Of a stretch of DNA of 64,000 nucleotides, positions 44,075-51,588 are shown piece after piece (the first letter of the stretch is position 1; each line of letters opens with the position of its first letter). The notes beneath the pieces were generated by a model. That model did not search any database. It had not been told where the DNA came from and saw nothing but the letters and a program-made list of their open reading frames with translations. Location of the stretch: the NCBI RefSeq assembly GCF_000016325.1, contig NC_009436.1:2356001-2420000 (forward strand), written 5' to 3'. The translations under genes were made by a program, and so were the position numbers. Source of the stretch: Enterobacter sp. 638. GTDB taxonomy: Bacteria > Pseudomonadota > Gammaproteobacteria > Enterobacterales > Enterobacteriaceae.

Positions 44075-44883
44075 TGGAACGCTACGATAACGCATTTACT
44101 GAACTCAAAGCCCGCAAGGAAGGCGCTTTTGTTCCCTTCGTCACGCTTGGCGATCCAGGGCCAGAGCAGTCGCTGAAAATTATCGACACCCTGATTGCCG
44201 CCGGTGCCGATGCGCTTGAACTGGGGATCCCCTTCTCCGATCCGCTGGCGGATGGCCCCACCATTCAAAGCGCAACACTGCGTGCATTTGCATCCGGCGT
44301 GACGCCAACGCAGTGTTTTGAAATGCTGGCGACTGTGCGTCAGAAATATCCCACGATTCCGATTGGCCTGCTGATGTACGCCAACCTGGTGTTCAACCGT
44401 GGGATCGATGAGTTTTACGCCGAGTGCGCGCGCGTCGGTGTGGATTCCGTGCTGATCGCTGACGTACCGATTGAAGAGTCTGCGCCGTTTCGACAGGCGG
44501 CGATGCGTCACAACATCGCGCCGATTTTCATCTGCCCACCGAATGCCGATGACGAATTATTACGCCAGATTGCCTCTCACGGGCGCGGCTATACCTATTT
44601 GCTGTCCCGCGCGGGCGTGACCGGCGCTGAAAACAAAGCTGCCGTTCCGCTGCATCACCTGGTCGAAAAACTAGCTGAATACCACGCCGCGCCACCGTTA
44701 CAGGGTTTCGGTATTTCTTCGCCGGAGCAAGTGACCGCTGCCATCGAGGCTAATGCGGCGGGTGCCATTTCGGGTTCGGCCATTGTGAAAATTATCGAGA
44801 AAAACGTCGATAAGCCCGATCAGATGCTGACGGAACTTCGCGACTTCGTTACCGTAATGAAGGCCGCGACTCGCCACGCATAA
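44074..44883 (+). CDS. trpA: Tryptophan synthase alpha subunit
   Basis: The product has 269 residues with catalytic Glu49 and Asp60 ([15 protein letters not shown]). It cleaves indole-3-glycerol phosphate to indole, which is channelled to TrpB. It is the last trp gene; in E. coli yciGFE would follow, but here the prophage begins. Confidence 0.97.
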   Translation: MERYDNAFTELKARKEGAFVPFVTLGDPGPEQSLKIIDTLIAAGADALELGIPFSDPLADGPTIQSATLRAFASGVTPTQCFEMLATVRQKYPTIPIGLLMYANLVFNRGIDEFYAECARVGVDSVLIADVPIEESAPFRQAAMRHNIAPIFICPPNADDELLRQIASHGRGYTYLLSRAGVTGAENKAAVPLHHLVEKLAEYHAAPPLQGFGISSPEQVTAAIEANAAGAISGSAIVKIIEKNVDKPDQMLTELRDFVTVMKAATRHA

Positions 44884-44887
44884 CGGT

Positions 44888-44917
44888 TTCGCCGTCCGGA
44901 CTCATTCGGGCGGCGAA
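44888..44917 (+). terminator. Candidate trp operon terminator hairpin
   Basis: TTCGCCGTCCG (44888-44898) pairs with CGGGCGGCGAA (44907-44917) over 11 bp with one G-T pair. No T-run follows. A second hairpin with arms near CTACCGCTTTC and GAAAGTGGTAG follows within 50 bp. Confidence 0.5.
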
Positions 44918-45380
44918 TACCACTACCGCTTTCGTACCTCCGCATGGGGGAAAGTGGTAGACCAGAATTGATCTGTTCGAGCTTTTCGAACGCCCTCGCT
45001 TTTCAAATATTCCCCGCAGCGTATTATCCCGTTTTCTTCCGGCACTCAGCCGCGCATACACCTTCTGAGTTCAAAGACTGATACAAAGTAACTTTTCTGT
45101 ATCTAATTCATTAGGTTAGGGTTCTTTTCGAGCCTTTTTTCAATTGCGTTTAACGGTTTATAAATGCGTGTATATTCATAGAGTTAATTGCTAGTTTTGG
45201 AGAACGCTTTTGGGTTATCTGCAACTTTGCGTAGCTGATTCCAGTTTCGCACCGTACCGCTTTACGCCTGGCTACCTCATCAGCATAATCCCTTCCGATC
45301 CGTTTGTAAGATTTAACCAGCGCGAGCTACTTTTTCTCTCTGCCCTATACTTTCAGTCATATCTTTGACTGGGTGTCTCT
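44918..45380. other. Backbone-prophage junction region without a gene
   Basis: The gap of about 460 bp lies between the trp operon and the accessory genes. It turns AT-rich after about 45,060 and holds -10-like TATAAA and TATATT elements near 45,160-45,180. No tRNA gene or conserved frame is visible. The prophage attachment site should lie here or close by; I could not pin the core because the other end is outside the window. Confidence 0.4.
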
Positions 45381-46043
45381 ATGTGTGGACGTTTTGCACA
45401 AGCTCAAACTCGTGAAGAATATCTGGCTTATCTCGCCGACGAAGGTGATCGAAATATCGTATATGACCCAGAACCTTTTTGCCGGTACAACGTGGCACCC
45501 GGGACAATAGTCCTGCTGCTGAGTGAACGTCACAAACGTTTGCATCTTGACCCTGTTATCTGGTCACCCCCCCCCCCCGGCTGGTGGGGTAAAGGCCCAC
45601 TTATTAACGCTCTTGCCGAGACGGCGGCCACCAGTTGAATGTTCAAACCTTAATGTGAGCATGGCCGGGCTATCTGCTTTGGTGATGTTTGGGTTGAATG
45701 GAAAATGAAAGTCACAAGAAGCAGCCCTACTTCATCCATTTGGCAGATGGGAAAACTAAATTTGTGGCGGCGATCGTTAGTAATCCGTTTGAACGTGGGG
45801 ATGATGCAGAGGGATTTCTGGTTGTGTCTACTACTGCTAGTAAAGCGCTGGTTGATATTCATATTAAGTAACCTCTGTTTTTTTTCACCAGAAGCTATAC
45901 GTGAATGGATGTGTTCTTATATAGAGGTAAATAATTTTGAAGAAATTATTGTCTACGGTTCTATTCCGGTAGAAAAGTACATCTGGTATGCAATCTCTGG
46001 TGCTGTTGCCGATGTTAAAATCATGCGGGTATTTATTCGATAA
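45381..46043 (+). pseudogene. Broken SRAP (YedK/HMCES-like) gene
   Basis: The first frame begins MCGRFAQAQTREEYLAYL, with the catalytic Cys2 of the SRAP family, and runs through YNVAPGTIVLLL. After a run of 12 C at 45567-45578 the family sequence continues in other frames: GRAICFGDVWVEWK, then PYFIHLADGKTKFVAAIVSNPFE, then FFSPEAIREWM and IPVEKYIWYAISGAVADVK near the end. At least three frame changes and a stop make it non-functional. Intact SRAP proteins protect abasic sites by forming DNA-protein crosslinks and often lie near umuDC or lexA-controlled genes. Confidence 0.82.
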
Positions 46044-46054
46044 ATTCTGAAAAT

Positions 46055-47182
46055 CTAGAATATTCTAACAAAGTCTTTAACACTTATTGCATTATAATTA
46101 TAACTTTCATTTTTAATTAACGAAAGATCATATATGTGCATCCTAACACCCTGCATCATCAAATCTTTTACACGTTCTTGCTTCTCTCCCAAGGAATCCC
46201 ACCATAATTCGGATGCAAATACATTCTCCAAGAATGTAAATATATAGTTAGTTAATCTATCACCTAACTCATCCAATTTAGAATAAGTTATAGAATTGAC
46301 AAATTTTAATATAACTTCATCATCCTCTGGCAACCATGAAAATATCATATAGCCATTACCATCCAAAGCTAAAAGATTAGTAATAATGTACGCAGGTCTT
46401 AAATCTTTCTGGTCCGTTATTTCTTGGATTTCATTACCAAATATATCTACAATAGGGGCATGCATTCCACAAGCCATAACAGCAGGAACTTCATTCAAGT
46501 TAATAATCATATGGTTAAGGCAATCATATGAATGTTTTTTAATTGAATCCTCGATCCGTACTTTTAGGTATTCTAAATCACTTAAAGAAAGTTTGGCTCC
46601 GTCTATGTTTTCTTGTGCCATTTTTGCCCATGCTAACTGTTCTACAAAAGAACGCCCTCTGTCGAAGTCCCTTGTTTTCCCCATCACTTTATAATTTGCT
46701 TTTTTGACATAGAACTCTCTCATCATTGGCCTATACGCCAACATTGTGCATTGTTCTTTAGTGCCTATAAATGCCATGTCCTCAACACAAGAGAATAACT
46801 CTTTATCGTGGTATGAGCAAAAACCAGTAAAAGTAGATGCTTGATTAATGCCAATTCTTTCTAAGGTTAGCCGTCCATCATTGCGTTCTAAACCACCAAA
46901 GCCGTGCTTTAAACCTAATACATGGCCTTCATGAGATATAGCCTTTAAACTATTACCTTTAGATAATGTATGTGCTTTAACTATTCTGGTTTGACACTCA
47001 TGTTTTAGATCATCAGGAACACTGCATTTGCTAACTGTAGTAAATAACTTCAAAACTTGCTGTGCTTCACCACGTGTGAATCGTTCCTGTTTATCGCGAC
47101 CTAAGTGACATTTTTTATATTTCTTTTCTGACCCACACCAGCAAGCATCATTCCGCCCAATCCTTTCCATTTGGCACACCAT
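46055..47182 (-). CDS. SEC-C zinc-motif protein of unknown function
   Basis: The product has 375 residues from ATG at 47182; an ATG at 47170 (MERIGRNDACWCGS) is an equally possible start. The N-terminus carries the SEC-C motif CWCGSEKKYKKCH, a zinc site known from SecA and YecA. A second conserved-looking patch, STFTGFCSYHDKELFSCVED, sits near residue 115 and holds further Cys and His. The C-terminal half is helical and has no motif I recognise. The gene is AT-rich, follows umuC by about 50 bp on the same strand, and may be part of the LexA-controlled transcript. The location at a prophage end suggests a moron, possibly phage defence. Confidence 0.7.
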   Translation of the reverse strand: MVCQMERIGRNDACWCGSEKKYKKCHLGRDKQERFTRGEAQQVLKLFTTVSKCSVPDDLKHECQTRIVKAHTLSKGNSLKAISHEGHVLGLKHGFGGLERNDGRLTLERIGINQASTFTGFCSYHDKELFSCVEDMAFIGTKEQCTMLAYRPMMREFYVKKANYKVMGKTRDFDRGRSFVEQLAWAKMAQENIDGAKLSLSDLEYLKVRIEDSIKKHSYDCLNHMIINLNEVPAVMACGMHAPIVDIFGNEIQEITDQKDLRPAYIITNLLALDGNGYMIFSWLPEDDEVILKFVNSITYSKLDELGDRLTNYIFTFLENVFASELWWDSLGEKQERVKDLMMQGVRMHIYDLSLIKNESYNYNAISVKDFVRIF

Positions 47183-47233
47183 TTATTTAAAGTTTACGAG
47201 TTAAGGATTATATGAAACTTAATGTATTGACTA

Positions 47234-48502
47234 CTATTTTACAATAATCAGGTCACAAAAACGTGTAGTGTATCGCGGCGAGAGCATCTCTCGCTTCATC
47301 TGCCACTGCTGCTGTATGCCCTGCCCGGCGAAGTAGAGCGTTCCCTTTCCATCTTTTGCATTCAAATGGTCCAGCACCTCCATAAGCCTATCGCTACCGG
47401 CGCGAGGTGCGTTCTCGTCGAACAGGTTCAATTGAGCCACGCCCTGACTGAAGAAGTCACCAAGCATGATCCCCGCCTTCTGGTACCGGTGACCATCCTT
47501 CCAGATGGCTTCCAGACACTTTACCGCAGCGTTGATAATGTCCCGGCTGTCATGCGTGGGCGTCAGCAGTTTTACTGAGGAGCTGTTACCGTAATACGGC
47601 TCATTGAGCGCAAAGGGAGAAGTCTTAACGAACGCGGAAATAAAGCGACAATACTGATGCTCTCCGCGAAGTTTCTCTGCGCCACGCGCAGCATAAGAGC
47701 ATATCGCCTGGCGCATCTGTTCGTATTCTGTAACCCGTTCGCCAAAGGAACGGCTGCAGACAATTTCCTGCTTTGCTGGTGCAAACTCTTCCAGATCAAG
47801 ACAAGGTTCACCGCGCAGCTCGCGTACCGTTCGCTCGAGCACAACATTAAAGTGTTTACGGATAATCCAGGTGCTCTGTTCTGAGAGGTCCAGCGCAGTT
47901 TTGATGCCCATGGCATTGAGTTTCTTGCTGATGCGCCGACCCACGCCCCAGACATCCTCGACAGGTACTAGCGCAAGCAGACGGCGCTGGCGATCGATGT
48001 TAGACAGGTCAACTACCCCGCCCGTCTGCCGCTGCCATTTCTTCGCGGCGTGGTTTGCAAGTTTTGCCAGGGTTTTAGTCTGTGCAATGCCAACGCCGAC
48101 GGTAAGATGCGTCCGCTTGAGCACCGTCGCGCGGATCTCTTTACCAAAATCAGTCAGGTCCCGACAGTTCCGTACACCGGTCAGGTCACAAAATGCTTCG
48201 TCAATACTGTAAATTTCGACGCGGGGGCTCATTTCTTCCAGCGTTGTCATCACCCTGTTGGACATGTCAGCGTAGAGCTCGTAGTTACTGCTGAAGCAAA
48301 CAACGCCAGCGCGCCGGAACAATTCCTTTTGCTTGAAGAAGGGATCACCCATGGTAATTCCTGCAGTCTTGGCCTCGGCCGATCTTGCAATTACACAGCC
48401 ATCATTGTTCGAGAGAACGACCACTGGCCGCCCCCTCAGGTCAGGTCTGAATACCGTCTCGCATGATGCGTAAAATGAATTCACATCGCAGAGCGCAAAC
48501 AT
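47234..48502 (-). CDS. umuC: UmuC, DNA polymerase V catalytic subunit
   Basis: The product has 422 residues, the normal length. Y-family polymerase motifs are present: FALCDVNSFYASCE with the metal Asp at the N-terminus, VVLSNNDGCVIARS, and YSIDEAFCDLTG with the Asp-Glu pair. The thumb, little-finger and C-terminal regions look complete. It performs error-prone translesion synthesis with UmuD'2. It starts 2 bp after the umuD stop. Confidence 0.95.
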   Translation of the reverse strand: MFALCDVNSFYASCETVFRPDLRGRPVVVLSNNDGCVIARSAEAKTAGITMGDPFFKQKELFRRAGVVCFSSNYELYADMSNRVMTTLEEMSPRVEIYSIDEAFCDLTGVRNCRDLTDFGKEIRATVLKRTHLTVGVGIAQTKTLAKLANHAAKKWQRQTGGVVDLSNIDRQRRLLALVPVEDVWGVGRRISKKLNAMGIKTALDLSEQSTWIIRKHFNVVLERTVRELRGEPCLDLEEFAPAKQEIVCSRSFGERVTEYEQMRQAICSYAARGAEKLRGEHQYCRFISAFVKTSPFALNEPYYGNSSSVKLLTPTHDSRDIINAAVKCLEAIWKDGHRYQKAGIMLGDFFSQGVAQLNLFDENAPRAGSDRLMEVLDHLNAKDGKGTLYFAGQGIQQQWQMKREMLSPRYTTRFCDLIIVK

Positions 48503-48504
48503 AT

Positions 48505-48924
48505 TCAGCCTGCAGACTTAACAATGAAGGTCACGACGCCAAACACATCGAGGGTATCTTCGCTACCAATAATGATTGGGCTGTAGGCGCTGTTCATTGG
48601 ATTTAATTGAACGTTAGGCCGAAGCTGCAGACGCTTGACAGTAAAATCCCCTTCTACTGCGGCGATCACGATATCACCGTGTTCAGCAGTACGTGAACTA
48701 TCTACGACCAGCAGATCCCCGTCGCTTATACCCGCTTCAATCATTGAGTCACCAGCAGCTTTTACAAAGTATGTGGCACTTGGGTGCTGCACCAGTAACT
48801 CATTTAGATCGATGCGCTGCTCGACGTAATCAGCTGCAGGGCTGGGGAATCCACATTGCACTAAGTCGCTGAAAAGTGGGATGGTAATTATCTCGCGCAA
48901 CTCTGCTGGTCTGTAGAGCTCCAT
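48505..48924 (-). CDS. umuD: UmuD, self-cleaving polymerase V subunit
   Basis: The product has 139 residues from [18 protein letters not shown] at 48924, with GAGGG upstream; 25 codons of frame before it are rejected because they run across the LexA box. The cleavage site is Cys24-Gly25, and the Ser60-Lys97 dyad is intact ([18 protein letters not shown]). RecA filaments trigger cleavage to UmuD'. Confidence 0.95.
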   Translation of the reverse strand: MELYRPAELREIITIPLFSDLVQCGFPSPAADYVEQRIDLNELLVQHPSATYFVKAAGDSMIEAGISDGDLLVVDSSRTAEHGDIVIAAVEGDFTVKRLQLRPNVQLNPMNSAYSPIIIGSEDTLDVFGVVTFIVKSAG

Positions 48925-48940
48925 ATTTATACCCTCGATA

Positions 48941-48956
48941 CTGTTTTTACATACAG
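48941..48956 (-). promoter_or_regulatory. LexA box of umuDC
   Basis: CTGTTTTTACATACAG is a perfect CTGT-N8-ACAG palindrome, 16 bp before the umuD start, so umuD-umuC and probably the next gene belong to the SOS regulon. Confidence 0.88.
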
Positions 48957-49400
48957 TAGTTTTATATGAGGCAATGATCAATAGAGCAGATTGATACAAC
49001 CTGTTTAAAGCATCACCCTCCCGTTCTTAAGTGACTATTGGCTCAGAGAATATCTCTTGTGTAAATTTTTCAATTTTCAGTAATGGCGGAGGTATTTTAA
49101 TCTGTTATGCCTTCAGGCAAGGAGGGTTGACGGATGTTCTGAATTTGCTGGTGAACCAGCACTGAAACCTCTCTAGTCTTGAACTTTCATGCCTGAGCTC
49201 TTTCAAATATGCCGACGACACCATCTTCCTAATACTGCCATTAAAAGTATTGTTTTACTTAGGCACGATGTTCGAAAAGCATGTTATCTCCGCTGCTACT
49301 AATTATTAGGAATTGAATTTTTTTATTTTCCTGGATTTTCATTCTTAATTATTTTTTTAGAACCACTACACTATTTTCTCAAAAATAACTCAACGCTCTA
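48957..49400. other. Divergent noncoding stretch between umuD and the colicin gene
   Basis: The stretch is about 440 bp, mostly AT-rich. It contains a small hairpin (TGCTGGT / ACCAGCA at 49146-49161) and the sequence AAGGAGGG near 49,120 with no open frame behind it. I see no supported gene. An RNA gene or a degraded gene is possible. Confidence 0.4.
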
Positions 49401-49452
49401 TTGACAGTGAAAGATTGGAAGTTTAACCTTAAACAACTGTATGTATATACAG
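49401..49452 (+). promoter_or_regulatory. LexA-controlled promoter of the colicin gene
   Basis: TTGACA at 49401-49406 and TAACCT at 49424-49429 are spaced 17 bp apart. The LexA box CTGTATGTATATACAG at 49437-49452 follows directly and is a perfect CTGT-N8-ACAG site. Single or double LexA boxes just after the -10 are typical of colicin promoters. Confidence 0.82.
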
Positions 49453-49496
49453 CATGTATTTATGAAGCATTGTATTCAATTATTAAGAGGGATTTT

Positions 49497-50780
49497 ATGA
49501 GCGAAGATACTATAAACGTAGATGGCAAGCCCAACAGCAATACTGGCAGCAATAATAATGGTCATGGAAATGGAACCGGTGGTGCCGGAAATTCAGGTTC
49601 AAAAGATCATGGTAGTAATTCAGGAACCCCTGCGCAAAATGCACAGGTTACTGCGGTTTTCAACGATCCGGTTGTCAGGAAAAAATTAGTTGCCTTACGA
49701 AAAGGCGCTCTCCTGATGAACCCAAATGCTAAAGTGACAGTGACTGGACTCACAGTCGACGGTAACATTACAGTGTCAATTGACGGGATTAATACCTACC
49801 AGGCTAGTACTCTCGGCCTGACCGGTTTGATTTCAATTACCGCAAAGGACGGCGTCCCTTATACTTCCGGGAAAATTCCTACCGGGCATAAACTTAGCGG
49901 TTCAAACTCCAATAGCAAAGACTTACCAGGTTCAGTTCTGGGAGGTTTGATTGATACCGCAGTTAATGAAGATAATAAAAATAATGCGCCTCCGACTCTT
50001 TCTGAACGAGTGAATAAATTCTATCATGATAAGCCCTCGCGCCAGGGGCTTACCAACTTATATAAGGAGACCCTTAAAACCGGAAAAATCCCTAAAGCAG
50101 CCAGAGGTAACCTTCTTACCAATCTTCAAAAACTTCTTGATGAAGATAAAAAACTGGCAGCAGCAGCCGCACAAGCCAAAAAAGATGAAGCGGAAGTTTT
50201 GCAAAAAACCAGCGAAATCATTGCAGGTACAGGTGAAAAAATTAGTGACCATGCGAGCGCACAATTTAAAACCTTTGCAAATAAAATCGCCGCAGATTTG
50301 AAAAGCTTTCAGGGTAAGAAAATTCGTAATTTCAATGATGCAACAGCATCGCTGAATAAAATTGCCTCCAATCCTGGCTTGAAAATGAGTTCGGCTGATA
50401 AATCGGCGATCATTAATGCCCTGAAACATGCTAACGCTCAGACTATGGCTGCAAATCTTGGCAACCTGAGCAAAGTGTTCAAAGGTGCCGACAAAGCAAT
50501 GATGGCTGGCAAAGTTCTTGACAAAACGCGGGTTGGGTTTGAAACAGGTAACTGGGGTCCATTGATTCTGGAAATTGAGTCATGGGCCCTAAGTACTCTG
50601 GCTACAGCCGTAGGGCTCGGCGTAGTGGCCTATACTGCACCTTTTATTGCCGCTACAGTTGGACTGCCTGTTTCAGCTATTGCGGTTGTAGGAATTATTA
50701 CCGTTGGCATTATCGCATCGTTAATTGATGAGAATGTGGCAACGGCAATTAACAATGAACTTATTAAATCGGCTCATTAA
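49497..50780 (+). CDS. Pore-forming colicin-type bacteriocin
   Basis: The product has 427 residues from ATG at 49497 with AAGAGGG upstream; the longer frame from 49401 would run through the LexA box and is rejected. Layout: a TonB-box-like DTINV at residues 4-8, a Gly/Asn/Ser-rich translocation region (10-48), a middle domain (about 50-160) I do not recognise, helical residues 165-240, and a C-terminal pore-forming domain (about 240-427). The last matches colicins A, B, N and E1 (GTGEKISD, FQGKKIRNFNDATASLNKI, GNLSKVFKGAD, FETGNWGPLILEIESWALS) and ends in the hydrophobic hairpin at about 364-410. It would depolarise the inner membrane of target cells. No lysis gene is adjacent. Confidence 0.88.
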   Translation: MSEDTINVDGKPNSNTGSNNNGHGNGTGGAGNSGSKDHGSNSGTPAQNAQVTAVFNDPVVRKKLVALRKGALLMNPNAKVTVTGLTVDGNITVSIDGINTYQASTLGLTGLISITAKDGVPYTSGKIPTGHKLSGSNSNSKDLPGSVLGGLIDTAVNEDNKNNAPPTLSERVNKFYHDKPSRQGLTNLYKETLKTGKIPKAARGNLLTNLQKLLDEDKKLAAAAAQAKKDEAEVLQKTSEIIAGTGEKISDHASAQFKTFANKIAADLKSFQGKKIRNFNDATASLNKIASNPGLKMSSADKSAIINALKHANAQTMAANLGNLSKVFKGADKAMMAGKVLDKTRVGFETGNWGPLILEIESWALSTLATAVGLGVVAYTAPFIAATVGLPVSAIAVVGIITVGIIASLIDENVATAINNELIKSAH

Positions 50781-50781
50781 T

Positions 50782-50807
50782 AAAACAGGCGCAATAGCGC
50801 CTGTTTT
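50782..50807. terminator. Bidirectional terminator between colicin and immunity genes
   Basis: The perfect 11-bp stem AAAACAGGCGC (50782-50792) / GCGCCTGTTTT (50797-50807) is followed by TTA and more T on the plus strand. It lies exactly between two convergent stop codons. Confidence 0.85.
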
Positions 50808-51335
50808 TTACTTTTTAAATATCAGGATCGCTGCATAAATAAAACTCAGAAAGTAGCATGTTAAAATATAGCTCACAGAAAACACTATGCAATATAAAAT
50901 AGCCATTAACATCTCTGATTGAGACATCATATGCAGAAATCTCTTTGACTCAGTCAGCTCCACATTATAAAAAAGCAAAAAATAGGAGGCAGCAAGATAA
51001 AACACCAAAAAGACAACAAGCACTTTAAGTGTTTTTCCTTTATCGAACGACGTATTTAGATTCAGCTTGCCATGTGAAAGCATAAAGAAAAGCAAACCGA
51101 AAACTGGCGCTAACTTACAGTAAGAACTCATAACCTTACTCAGGAGCGGACTTCCGTCAGATATCATTCCTGGCAGAGCATCGGTATTATTTGCGATAAA
51201 GTTCAAAATAAAAGAATCTGGTGATGCCATGTAAGTATAAAATACAACCGGAAAAGGTATCAACGATAACACCAATATCCAAAACATGTATTTAGTTGCT
51301 ATATGCTTGTCTGAATTACCATATAAAGCACTCAT
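50808..51335 (-). CDS. Colicin-A-type immunity protein
   Basis: The product has 175 residues from ATG at 51335 (MSALYGNSDKHIATKYM), which has GGGAGG seven bases upstream; an ATG five codons earlier is also possible. Four hydrophobic segments are visible. The segment IPFPVVFYTYMASPDSFIL, and KVMSSYCKLAPVFGLLF after it, follow the colicin A immunity protein (Cai), as does the 178-residue family length. It should sit in the inner membrane and block the pore domain. Its orientation opposite to the colicin gene is the standard arrangement for pore-forming colicins. Confidence 0.85.
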   Translation of the reverse strand: MSALYGNSDKHIATKYMFWILVLSLIPFPVVFYTYMASPDSFILNFIANNTDALPGMISDGSPLLSKVMSSYCKLAPVFGLLFFMLSHGKLNLNTSFDKGKTLKVLVVFLVFYLAASYFLLFYNVELTESKRFLHMMSQSEMLMAILYCIVFSVSYILTCYFLSFIYAAILIFKK

Positions 51336-51456
51336 CCCTTCGCCTCCCATAACTAATGAACTCCAGAGTTTAATGAACTTTTACCATTATACATCATAAC
51401 TCAGACTGTGAAGACCTCCGAAGTTTCAGAGTGATTTATGTTTTACCGTGGTTAAC

Positions 51457-51588
51457 ATGACATGCTGCATTGAGAATGTCCGGGGCCACGTGGTTTATGC
51501 TATCGATGTACCTGTGTTAAGGGTAAAAGACGATATTATCCTGCCCGCTAATATTAAAAATGAAAAATGGTTATTTTTGCTCCATTAA
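51457..51588 (+). CDS. Possible 43-residue open frame, doubtful
   Basis: An ATG at 51457 opens a 43-codon frame (MTCCIENVRGHVVYAIDVPV onwards) ending inside the 3' end of the tail-fibre gene on the opposite strand. There is no clear ribosome site. It may be a remnant left by insertion of the colicin cassette. I give it little weight. Confidence 0.2.
   Translation: MTCCIENVRGHVVYAIDVPVLRVKDDIILPANIKNEKWLFLLH

Noticed and set aside
44849..45061. Minus-strand frame of 70 codons after trpA
   Set aside because: It overlaps the trpA 3' end and two hairpins, has no ribosome site and no recognisable similarity.
45567..45578. C12 tract as a phase-variation switch of a functional SRAP gene
   Set aside because: Further frame changes and a stop downstream would still destroy the product whatever the tract length.
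49401..49496. Longer N-terminus for the colicin
   Set aside because: It would begin at the -35 box and translate through the LexA site; the ATG at 49497 has a good ribosome site and gives a TonB-box N-terminus.
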